Assembly (NCBI GenBank): GCA_003669575.1
Contig: QWOR01000196.1
Location: 1 to 16,416, forward strand
Direction: 5' to 3'
DNA: 16,416 bases
Source of the DNA: Planctomycetota bacterium
GTDB lineage: Bacteria > Planctomycetota > Planctomycetia > Planctomycetales > Planctomycetaceae
The position numbers and the translations under genes were made by a program. The notes under the pieces were generated by a model. It was not told the DNA's origin and ran no database searches. It saw only the letters and a program-made list of their open reading frames with translations. Of this stretch, positions 7,190 through 13,679 are shown piece by piece (the first letter of the stretch is position 1; each line of letters opens with the position of its first letter).

Positions 7190-7810
7190 ATGACCATTTC
7201 CGTCACCGAGTATTTCGAAACCCGCAAGGACGACCGGAAGAAGGAAACTCGCTACCTCAACGTGATCAACAAGGACTCTTGCACCAGCTGCCAGTCCTGT
7301 GCCACGGTCTGTCCGGTCGATTGCATCTACGAAGTCCCGGGCAACTTGCCGGGCCAAAGTTACCACCAGATTGATACCTCGCGGTGTATCGGTTGCCAGA
7401 TGTGCTACCGATCCCCGAACGACAGCTCAGACTTCTACACGCTGACGATCTGCCCGTGGAATGCGATCGACATGCTGCACAACCCGAACGTCAGCCCCGA
7501 CAAGGAATCGGTCTTTGCCCCTTACTGGAAGGGCACCGACGGCACTCCTCCGTTCCCGAAGCTCGAAGAGTATGGCTACCAGCTCTTCATCGAGGGGCAG
7601 TGCTACCTCCCCGCGTCGCGTCAGGACCTGATCGATGTGGTGACCTGGTTTACGAAGCCGAGCTGGCTCTTCTCGGAAGACGGAGAAACCGTGGCAATCG
7701 CTGAGCTGGTCGCCAACGAAGATGGTTACGCCAAGTTCGTGGCCACTCCGGACGGTCGCGCCCTTCTCGACTGTGTCTATTCCGAGTGGAAGCGGATTTT
7801 CATGGACTGA
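7190..7810 (+). CDS. Two-cluster [4Fe-4S] ferredoxin-like protein with C-terminal extension
   Basis: A 206-residue cytoplasmic iron-sulfur protein. The first cluster motif is canonical: C31, C34, C37 and C41 followed by Pro (CTSCQSCATVCP). The second has C66, C69 and C72 (CIGCQMC), but its fourth cysteine, C88 (ICPWNAI), comes after 15 residues instead of three. The C-terminal half (about 100-206) has no further cysteine pattern and contains Trp/Tyr-rich segments (APYWKGTDG, VVTWFTKPSWLF, VYSEWKRIFMD) I do not recognise. It probably transfers electrons, partner unknown. ATG at 7190 was chosen because the protein-like sequence begins there; ATG at 7142 or an earlier start is possible, and no start has a strong ribosome binding site. 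It is divergent from the NIPSNAP gene and monocistronic. Confidence 0.85.
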   Translation: MTISVTEYFETRKDDRKKETRYLNVINKDSCTSCQSCATVCPVDCIYEVPGNLPGQSYHQIDTSRCIGCQMCYRSPNDSSDFYTLTICPWNAIDMLHNPNVSPDKESVFAPYWKGTDGTPPFPKLEEYGYQLFIEGQCYLPASRQDLIDVVTWFTKPSWLFSEDGETVAIAELVANEDGYAKFVATPDGRALLDCVYSEWKRIFMD

Positions 7811-7850
7811 GTCGTCGGCGACTTGTCCGGAATGCACTCTCAGATTCAAG

Positions 7851-7882
7851 AGCCTCTGTGGAATTTCACAGGGGCTTTTTTT
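7851..7882 (+). terminator. Rho-independent terminator of the ferredoxin gene
   Basis: A 10-bp stem, AGCCTCTGTG with CACAGGGGCT (one T-G pair), has a 6-base loop and is followed by a run of seven to eight T. It lies between convergent genes. Confidence 0.9.
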
Positions 7883-7944
7883 GCGATATAGCAGATTGCA
7901 CAAGGCCTGCGTATCACGATCTCTGATCTACGACGTCGTCCGAC

Positions 7945-8538
7945 CTAACCCTTATTCCCGTACCACTCGTCCGGCGAGAGGTCGACGCGTTCCGTACTCC
8001 TGTCGAGGGAGTGTGGGCTGGGGACCACGGGTTGGGCAGGGAGGTCAACGCGGCGGTTATTACTCGATGACTGGCGATCATGGATTGCATCCCAGCGATG
8101 GGCTTCGTCCAGATCGTATTCACCGGCGTCGTACTCATCATACCGGCACATATATCCCGGCTGTTGCGACTTGATGACTTCCAGGTCGTACTCTTCCAGG
8201 ACACGGTTCTGGATCAGGTCGCGGCACTCGGAGTTAATGGGGTGGGCAATATCGGCGTAGAGCTTGGCACGCCCGTCCACGCCCTTCATGGCGCGGTCGT
8301 CGCGTTGACGCTGGCCGCACTGGGAACAGTAATTCGAACGCAGGGAATTCTTGGTCTGGCAGCGATGACAGTGATCGGTCAGCTTGCGGCTGGGCATCGC
8401 GACGAACGCTCCCTTGATGCCCCGGATGATCTTCAAGTCGCGGACCACAAAGCACCCGTCGATGGTCATCGAACAAAAGGCGAGCAATCGTTCCGCGTTG
8501 TCACTCATCAACTTAATACGAACTTCTGTTATCTCCAC
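7945..8538 (-). CDS. spoVG: SpoVG family regulator with inserted zinc ribbon
   Basis: A 197-residue protein. Residues 1-53 match the N-terminal part of SpoVG (EITEVRIKLMSDNAERLLAF, DGCFVVRDLKIIRG, GAFVAMPSRK) and residues 95-118 the C-terminal part (ADIAHPINSECRDLIQ, VLEEY). Between them is an insertion with C57-x2-C60-x10-C71-x2-C74, a zinc-ribbon pattern. SpoVG proteins of Firmicutes are about 95 residues, bind DNA or RNA, and affect septation, capsule and virulence gene expression; here the role is inferred only from homology. The tail after residue 120 is acidic then Ser/Pro-rich. The start is GTG at 8538 with GAGGAGG (8547-8553) 8 bases upstream; the longer frame from 8583 lacks such support. 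It lies 144 bases downstream of ispE on the same strand. Confidence 0.92.
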   Translation of the reverse strand: MEITEVRIKLMSDNAERLLAFCSMTIDGCFVVRDLKIIRGIKGAFVAMPSRKLTDHCHRCQTKNSLRSNYCSQCGQRQRDDRAMKGVDGRAKLYADIAHPINSECRDLIQNRVLEEYDLEVIKSQQPGYMCRYDEYDAGEYDLDEAHRWDAIHDRQSSSNNRRVDLPAQPVVPSPHSLDRSTERVDLSPDEWYGNKG

Positions 8539-8546
8539 GAGACCGT

Positions 8547-8553
8547 CCTCCTC
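8547..8553 (-). promoter_or_regulatory. Ribosome binding site of spoVG
   Basis: GAGGAGG on the minus strand, 8 bases before GTG at 8538. A near-perfect Shine-Dalgarno sequence that fixes the start inside the longer open frame. Confidence 0.8.
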
Positions 8554-8682
8554 AGGAGTGGAGCGAGTGACCCAGGCGGTCACCAGCGAGAGAACACAAA
8601 CACGTTGTCAGCTCTGATTGATGCTTCAATGACTGGCGATGCCTTCGCCAATCGGTGTTCATGTCCGGAATTGTGACTTGTC

Positions 8683-9588
8683 TCAAGTCGCTGTCTGGAC
8701 GACAAAAACTTGGCCACGACACGTCGCGCGAAGCTGATGGGCTGCCTGGACTGCCTGCCGCTGATGGGCACACAGAGCGAAACAGGATGACCCGCTTCCG
8801 GTCATCAGACGGCCAACACTCGATGTCCGGCGAAGGGCCGCCAGCGCGGAAGCGACCTCCTCGCTCAATACGCCAGCGGGCACCTCGAGTGAGTTGTGCA
8901 GCTGGGTCCCGATCAATGATAGATTTCCCGAGTGCAGGGCTTGCCGAATGGCTGCACTGCCGCGTGGAGCCCGATCAGGCTGGAGAGCCTGAAAGACCTC
9001 GCGTGTACTGAGTCCACCGGGGGGCTTGATCACCACGAAATGTAGTGGTTGAGTCAGCGGCTCCGGGGTGATCTGCTCGCCCCGCCCATGGCAAAGTGCC
9101 AGCGGAGCGGAATCGATGAAAAAGTTCACATCGCTGCCCAGCCGCGCCGCCAGCGCATGCAGTTCACGACTAGGTAGCCCCAGCTTCCAAAAGTGATTCA
9201 GTGCCACCAACGTGGCTGCTGCATCGCTGGAGCCACCGCCGAGCCCAGCCTGAAGCGGGATCGACTTCGACAGCTCGATGGAGGCACCTTGCGTGCATCC
9301 GGTGTGATCTCGCAGCATCTGCGCGGCTTTCAGGATGAGGTTACGCTCATCGAGAGGCAGCAGGGCCCGCATGAATGGAGTGATGCCCGGGGAGGCACTA
9401 TTCAGAGACAACTCCAACCGGCCACTCTCGTTCGATTGAAAACGAAGTGTGTCATACAAGCCGATGGAAACCATTAAGGTCTCCAACTCGTGGTAGCCGT
9501 CTGGCCGTTTACCGAGAACGTCGAGAAAGAGATTCAACTTCGCCGGCGTTCTCACGACAAGGCACGGCCCCTGCCAGTGAAGTCGCAT
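8683..9588 (-). CDS. ispE: 4-diphosphocytidyl-2-C-methyl-D-erythritol kinase
   Basis: A 301-residue GHMP-superfamily kinase that phosphorylates the 2-hydroxyl of CDP-methylerythritol with ATP in the MEP pathway to isopentenyl diphosphate. The three family motifs are intact: motif 1 with PAKLNLFLDVLGKRPDGYHE (Lys17 at the catalytic lysine position), the ATP-binding glycine loop PLQAGLGGGSSDAA (111-124), and GSDVNFF with Asp153 at the catalytic base position. The C-terminal motif MTGSGSSCFAL lies at 262-272. The length is normal. The start is ATG at 9588; an AGGA lies about 12 bases upstream, so initiation is not strongly marked. It is upstream of spoVG and probably co-transcribed with it, an order also known from Bacillus (ispE near spoVG). 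Confidence 0.95.
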   Translation of the reverse strand: MRLHWQGPCLVVRTPAKLNLFLDVLGKRPDGYHELETLMVSIGLYDTLRFQSNESGRLELSLNSASPGITPFMRALLPLDERNLILKAAQMLRDHTGCTQGASIELSKSIPLQAGLGGGSSDAAATLVALNHFWKLGLPSRELHALAARLGSDVNFFIDSAPLALCHGRGEQITPEPLTQPLHFVVIKPPGGLSTREVFQALQPDRAPRGSAAIRQALHSGNLSLIGTQLHNSLEVPAGVLSEEVASALAALRRTSSVGRLMTGSGSSCFALCAHQRQAVQAAHQLRATCRGQVFVVQTAT

Positions 9589-9740
9589 ACGTGGTACATC
9601 CTGGTGAAGAAGCTCACGGTGAAGAAGTCACGATGCTGAGGCACAAGAATCGTCAGTGACCCGAAGATTATTGTGCCTGCCCAGCCGCCAGTTTCAGAAT
9701 GAATCGGGCCGACTGAGTCAAGAGAGGATCCGTGCGAGCG

Positions 9741-9768
9741 ATGTTAGGCGATGCGTGCAGAATGTCAA
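9741..9768 (-). promoter_or_regulatory. Candidate sigma-70 promoter for ispE-spoVG
   Basis: On the minus strand TTGACA (9763-9768, perfect match) and TAACAT (9741-9746, 4 of 6) are 16 bases apart. The predicted start near 9734 gives an ispE leader of about 145 bases, so ispE-spoVG can be transcribed separately from rnpA. Confidence 0.5.
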
Positions 9769-9802
9769 TATGTTTTAACGTCGATGTGTTTGGAGTTGTC
9801 CG

Positions 9803-10243
9803 TCATGAATGATCATTCGTGGGCGACGCGGGAGTCACCGCTGGCGATCCGGTGTCTGCGGGGTTCATCGGCTCAGGGGCTGTTTTGCGGCGAGCCTTTT
9901 TCACCGCCTTCTCGATCAGTCTGGGGAGCGAAACCAGAACTTGAGCTGTTGTCGGCTGCACTCCGGGGCGGGGGATCACCACGAGATCAATGGCTGGCGG
10001 CAAACCGTGCTGCACATGGCGAAAACCCTCACGGATGGCGCGTTTGATCGCATGGCGAACCACGGAGTTTCCGCACTTCTTGCTGACACTCGTCCCCAGT
10101 CGAGTCGGTCCCTCATCTCGCAGCAACACAAACACCAGCAGGACCGGATCGCCCGCTGAGTGCTTGCAGGCAAAGACAGCCTCATAGTCTGCGGGTGTAT
10201 GCAGACGTTGTTCAGGTCGAAATGTGAGCGAGGTGTCTGGCAT
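9803..10243 (-). CDS. rnpA: Ribonuclease P protein component
   Basis: A 146-residue protein that assists the RNase P RNA in cutting the 5' leader from precursor tRNAs. Typical features are the N-terminal RLHTPADYEAVF segment (about 13-24), LGTSVSKKCGNSVVRHAIKR (49-68) and the following REGFR helix. The so-called RNR motif, normally RNR-x-KR, reads RHAIKR here (63-68), so two of its residues are replaced. A Pro/Ala-rich, low-complexity tail of about 25 residues extends beyond the usual end. The start is ATG at 10243, with no evident ribosome binding site. rpmH, the usual upstream neighbour, is absent from the 280 bases up to the divergent rlmB-like gene. Confidence 0.9.
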   Translation of the reverse strand: MPDTSLTFRPEQRLHTPADYEAVFACKHSAGDPVLLVFVLLRDEGPTRLGTSVSKKCGNSVVRHAIKRAIREGFRHVQHGLPPAIDLVVIPRPGVQPTTAQVLVSLPRLIEKAVKKARRKTAPEPMNPADTGSPAVTPASPTNDHS

Positions 10244-10523
10244 GAAATCGCAAGTGAGATTTAGACATGGAGAGCAGCGTGAGTTGCTGGTGGGCGATTC
10301 ACGCGGTCAGATCACCAGTTTACGCGGAAAATGCAAATAGGATAGCGGCATTCCAGCCGTTCGTGCCCGTTGATCTCCTGGAGGAATGGCCACAAGATCG
10401 CCAGGCGTCACAGGAAATCTGTGGCATCTCTTGAATCTGTCATGGGGCGGTAACGCTGACTGGTGGCAACTGGTAGACTTTATTCCCCGCACTCGCTTTT
10501 GCTTCTTCAGGACTCTCCGCCAG

Positions 10524-11264
10524 ATGGCGACACATTCTCTGCGAAATCCACACAGCATTCTGGCCGCACTTCAGCGTCGTCCCGACGACGTGCTGGAGGT
10601 CCGCGTCAATCTCAAGGGAGCCAGTGATCCTTGGCAGGCTGTGGCCTCTCTCGCCCGCGAACACCAGAAACCGGTGCATCTGCCGCTCGCCGAATCAACG
10701 CGGTCGTTCAGCAAGTCCGCCGACGGAGGCCGGGCCACCGGAAACGAGGCGACCGTCCGCGAGATCTCGACCGTCAGTCCCAAAGCACTCTTTCAGCGGA
10801 CCGACAAGCCGGGGTTATGGCTGGCGCTTGACCATCTGCAAGACCCGCACAACGTCGGCGCGATTTTGCGGTCAGCTGCGTTCTTTGGCGTGCGTGGGAT
10901 CGTGATGACTCGAGACCAGTCGGCGCCGCTCAGCCCGGTGGTCTATGACACCTCTTCCGGGGGAATTGAATCGGTGCCCATCGCGATCGTGGCCAATATC
11001 GTCCAGGCCTTCGAGGTCGCGAAGGAAGCAGGGTTGTGGGTGCTGGGGACCTCTGAGCATGAGAGTCGCTCGGTGACTGAGGTCGATCAGGATCGTGACT
11101 GGCTGCTGGTGCTGGGTAATGAGGAGAAAGGCCTGCGGCGGTTGGTGGCGGAGCGCTGCGATGAGATGTGCCAGATCCCTCCGCTGGGCGACGTGAAGTC
11201 CCTCAATGTGTCGGTGGCCAGCGGAGTCATGATGGCGATGCTGACCACGGGACGCTCGAAGTAG
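10524..11264 (+). CDS. rlmB: SpoU/TrmH family RNA 2'-O-methyltransferase, RlmB-like
   Basis: A 246-residue SAM-dependent RNA ribose methyltransferase of the SPOUT (trefoil-knot) fold. The three family motifs are present: DHLQDPHNVGAILRSAAFFG with Asn110 and Arg116, LVLGNEEKGL with Asn199 and Glu201, and IPPLGDVKSLNVSVA with Ser226 to Asn228. An N-terminal region (about 1-90) fits the substrate-binding domain, but the HQG motif seen in many RlmB proteins is not visible. RlmB methylates G2251 of 23S rRNA; a tRNA target (TrmH-like) is also possible, so the symbol is tentative. ATG at 10524 is chosen because homologous-looking sequence begins there; the frame runs back to 10386 without protein-like content. 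It is followed after 20 bases by the prepilin peptidase gene. Confidence 0.8.
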   Translation: MATHSLRNPHSILAALQRRPDDVLEVRVNLKGASDPWQAVASLAREHQKPVHLPLAESTRSFSKSADGGRATGNEATVREISTVSPKALFQRTDKPGLWLALDHLQDPHNVGAILRSAAFFGVRGIVMTRDQSAPLSPVVYDTSSGGIESVPIAIVANIVQAFEVAKEAGLWVLGTSEHESRSVTEVDQDRDWLLVLGNEEKGLRRLVAERCDEMCQIPPLGDVKSLNVSVASGVMMAMLTTGRSK

Positions 11265-11284
11265 CGACAAGAGCGGAGCGTTCG

Positions 11285-11797
11285 ATGGACTGGCAGATGG
11301 GGATCGTGCTGATTCTGGTCTCGATCGCCGCCTGGACTGATCTCAGCGTCGGCCGAATCTATAACTGGAACACCTACACTGGCATGTTGATTGGACTGGG
11401 GATGAGTTTCCTCTCCGAGAGCCGCATCACGCCCGGCGACGCCTTTTCCGGCTGGTGGATCTGCGGGCTCATTATGCTGGTCTGCTACGTTCTGCTGAAC
11501 GTGGGCGGCGGCGACGTGAAGCTGATCGCTATGCTGGGAGCGTGTCTGGGCCTGGAAGACGGTCTCAACGCTCTTCTCTGGACCTGCACCATTGCTGCAA
11601 TCACCGCTGCAGCTTCTGTGATCTGGCAGGTCGGCGCGTGGGAGCTGCTCAAGGGGACGGTGTACCGGATGAAGTTATTGATCCAGGCGAAGGGCGGGGT
11701 GCCCTGGTCGCCCGAGCAGCGGCGGACTCTTAACCAACGGTTTCGTTTCGGCCCCAGTGCGCTGGCTGCCGTGCTGTTGATTTACGGGATGAAGTGA
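11285..11797 (+). CDS. A24 family prepilin peptidase (CpaA/TadV type)
   Basis: A 170-residue integral membrane aspartic protease that cleaves the leader of type IV or Flp pilins at the cytoplasmic face. Several hydrophobic helices are visible. The two catalytic aspartates are in AAWTDLSVGRIYNW (Asp19) and NVGGGDVKL (Asp77 in the GxGD motif). It lacks the N-terminal methyltransferase domain and cysteine tetrads of PilD-type enzymes, and so matches the short CpaA/TadV type. The start is ATG at 11285 with GGAG (11275-11278) 6 bases upstream. It lies 20 bases after the rlmB-like gene and is probably co-transcribed with it. No pilin or secretion genes are near, so its substrate must be encoded elsewhere. 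Confidence 0.88.
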   Translation: MDWQMGIVLILVSIAAWTDLSVGRIYNWNTYTGMLIGLGMSFLSESRITPGDAFSGWWICGLIMLVCYVLLNVGGGDVKLIAMLGACLGLEDGLNALLWTCTIAAITAAASVIWQVGAWELLKGTVYRMKLLIQAKGGVPWSPEQRRTLNQRFRFGPSALAAVLLIYGMK

Positions 11798-11811
11798 GGA
11801 TCTGGTCAGCG

Positions 11812-11868
11812 TTCACAGCGTGGGGCCATCTGGCAAAGTTTTGGGTTTTCTGCCCCTGACGCTGTGAA
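11812..11868 (+). terminator. Long hairpin after the prepilin peptidase gene
   Basis: Arms 11812-11826 (TTCACAGCGTGGGGC) and 11852-11868 (GCCCCTGACGCTGTGAA) pair over 15 bp with a 2-base bulge and a 25-base T/G-rich loop. No T tract follows (AATAGGGCG), so it is either a non-canonical terminator, an mRNA 3'-end stabiliser, or a structure in front of the DUF1501 gene. Confidence 0.5.
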
Positions 11869-11884
11869 AATAGGGCGCCGGACA

Positions 11885-11912
11885 TTGTTCCATCAACGAT
11901 AATTCATATAAC
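11885..11912 (+). promoter_or_regulatory. Candidate promoter of the DUF1501 gene
   Basis: TTGTTC (11885-11890) and TATAAC (11907-11912, 5 of 6 matches) are 16 bases apart in an A/T-rich patch, about 75 bases before the start codon at 11987. Confidence 0.4.
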
Positions 11913-11986
11913 CTACAGACCCGCTCTGATTCGGCCCCACCGTAACGTGCCTGCGACTCGCCCCTGCCTGCAGCGAGACCCTATTC

Positions 11987-13351
11987 ATGCTGACACCATC
12001 GCACTCCCGAATTGGATTCATGACCTCGCGGCGTGAGGCATTGCAGGTTGGTTTTTCGGGCCTGCTCGGCGTGGGGCTGACTGACATTCTGTCGAATCGG
12101 GCCAAGGCGGACGGAACTTCCCCCGGGTTTGGCCGAGCGAAGAGCTTCATCCTCGTCTTCCAGACCGGGGCTCCCTCGCACCAAGACATCTGGGACCTCA
12201 AGCCCGAGGCACCCGCTGAGATTCGCGGCGAGTACAGCCCAGTGGACACGAATGTCCCGGGCATCATGGTCGGTCCGCATATTCCAAAGCTGGCTGCCAT
12301 TGCCGACAAATATGCCATCATCCGCTCGATGACACACGACCTGCCTGGACATGAGCAGGCCACGCACTTCGTCCTCACCGGCATCAACCAGCTGCCACCC
12401 GGCTCGACGCACATCGCGAGCCGGACCGACTGGCCATGCTACTCGGCGGGGCTGCAGGCCCTCCGGCCTCGTAACGATGGACTGCCATCGGGAGTGATGC
12501 TGCCGACCTACCTGAACAATGGATACGGGTTCTCAGGCCAGACCGGCGGCTTCATGGGAAGCCAGTACGACCCGTGGCATGTGAAGGGCGACCCGAATCA
12601 CCCGAGCTTCAAGGTCGAAGAGCTGACACTGCAGCCCGGCCTGACGATTGATCGAGTTGATGACAGACGGGCATTGCTCGGCAGCCTCGACCAGCAGCGC
12701 CGCGATCTGGAAAACCAGGCTTCCTCACAGAACCTGTCACGTTCTGCGGGCCAGGCGTACGGTCTGCTCGGAGCCAGCGGAAAATTCCGCGAAGCATTCG
12801 ACATGGAGCGTGAGCCCGCCGAGGTCCGCGACAGGTACGGACGACACTCATTCGGCCAGTCACTGCTGCTCGCCCGCCGACTTGTCGAATCGGGCATGCC
12901 TGTTGTGCAGGTCAACATGGGCTCGATGAACACCTGGGACACGCACGGCAATAACTTCAATCATCTGAAGAACGTCCTGCTGCCGCCGTTCGATACGGGG
13001 GTCGCTGCCCTAATCAGCGATCTGGATGAACGCGGTCTGCTGGATGAGACGCTCGTGATCGCCGTGGGCGAGTTTGGTCGGACTCCCAAGATCAACGAAA
13101 CCGCTGGACGCGATCACTGGTCGGGCGTCTTCTCCGCGATCTACGCCGGGGCGGGTGTTCGCGGTGGACAGGTCATTGGAGCCAGCGATGCCCAGGCTGC
13201 GTACCCCGCGACTCGCGGCTGGTACCCTGCTGACATTGGAGCGACGGTCTACAGCGCCCTCGGAATCGACCCGAGCAGCATGATCTACGACCGGGTTGGA
13301 CGCCCCAGCCATGTGAATGCGGGCCGGGTGATCGCGCCGCTTTACTCGTAA
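11987..13351 (+). CDS. DUF1501 family protein with Tat signal
   Basis: A 454-residue exported protein of the DUF1501 family, which has the alkaline phosphatase/sulfatase-like fold and is greatly expanded in planctomycetes; its reaction is not established. A twin-arginine signal SRREALQ (14-20) precedes a short hydrophobic stretch. The body has FQTGAPSHQDIWDLKP (59-74), NTWDTHG (315-321) with likely metal-ligand Asp/His, GEFGRTP (361-367), GRDHW and a C-terminal ATVYSALGI segment typical of the family. ATG at 11987 or ATG at 12020 could be the start; the latter gives a tighter Tat signal. Unlike most DUF1501 genes it stands alone, with no DUF1553/DUF1549 partner beside it. Confidence 0.9.
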   Translation: MLTPSHSRIGFMTSRREALQVGFSGLLGVGLTDILSNRAKADGTSPGFGRAKSFILVFQTGAPSHQDIWDLKPEAPAEIRGEYSPVDTNVPGIMVGPHIPKLAAIADKYAIIRSMTHDLPGHEQATHFVLTGINQLPPGSTHIASRTDWPCYSAGLQALRPRNDGLPSGVMLPTYLNNGYGFSGQTGGFMGSQYDPWHVKGDPNHPSFKVEELTLQPGLTIDRVDDRRALLGSLDQQRRDLENQASSQNLSRSAGQAYGLLGASGKFREAFDMEREPAEVRDRYGRHSFGQSLLLARRLVESGMPVVQVNMGSMNTWDTHGNNFNHLKNVLLPPFDTGVAALISDLDERGLLDETLVIAVGEFGRTPKINETAGRDHWSGVFSAIYAGAGVRGGQVIGASDAQAAYPATRGWYPADIGATVYSALGIDPSSMIYDRVGRPSHVNAGRVIAPLYS

Positions 13352-13679
13352 CGACAGAGTCAAGACGGCGAATCCTCAATCGCGAGAATTGAGCTGGCGG
13401 TCAGACATCGAGGTCTGATCGCCTTTTCTTCGTTATTCGCTCCGCCGTGCTGCGGTTTTTCTCATATGAGACGAGCAGATCGCTCGCATTTCACTCGCTT
13501 CCTTGTCTCGCTCTGAGGTCTCGACTACCTTGCCATTTCGGTCTCCGTTGCGGACGGATGGATGGCCCGGTCTGAGGCTCGGCGCAGGTCGTGTGTTGTG
13601 AGGCAGCTTGCGTGTCTCGCTCTTTCCTCAAAAGGCAGTGCGGTCCCCGTACCTCCGCGTCACTCCTGAAAGGTCTTTG
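13352..13679. other. Intergenic region between DUF1501 and mqnD-like genes
   Basis: The left part carries a small inverted repeat CTCAAT/ATTGAG (13375-13393), the strong terminator at 13396-13430, and a weak 4-bp hairpin followed by five T near 13443-13460. An 11-base direct repeat TGTCTCGCTCT occurs at 13504-13514 and 13613-13623. A weak promoter pair, TTGTCT (13503-13508) and TACCTT (13526-13531), could serve the mqnD-like gene. No gene is seen. Confidence 0.45.
13396..13430 (+). terminator. Rho-independent terminator of the DUF1501 gene
   Basis: An 11-bp stem, GGCGGTCAGAC (13396-13406) with GTCTGATCGCC (13413-13423), has one G-T pair and a 6-base loop, followed by TTTTCTT. Confidence 0.88.

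Noticed and set aside
8634..8650. Small hairpin TGGCGA/TCGCCA between ispE and spoVG, considered as a terminator
   Set aside because: The stem is short and no T run follows on the minus strand, so the two genes may well be co-transcribed.
8080..8676. A 198-codon plus-strand frame antisense to spoVG
   Set aside because: SpoVG on the minus strand is unmistakable and has a near-perfect ribosome binding site; the antisense frame is its shadow.
9668..9802. A frame that continues past the rnpA stop for 44 codons to a TAA, with a possible TTG start at 9721
   Set aside because: It is too short to separate from chance in GC-rich DNA. Stop-codon read-through has no support, and a promoter overlaps the stretch.
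10307..10558. An 83-codon minus-strand frame upstream of rnpA, checked as a possible rpmH
   Set aside because: It lacks the Lys/Arg-rich L34 sequence (no KRTYQPS or GFRARM type motif) and resembles no known protein.
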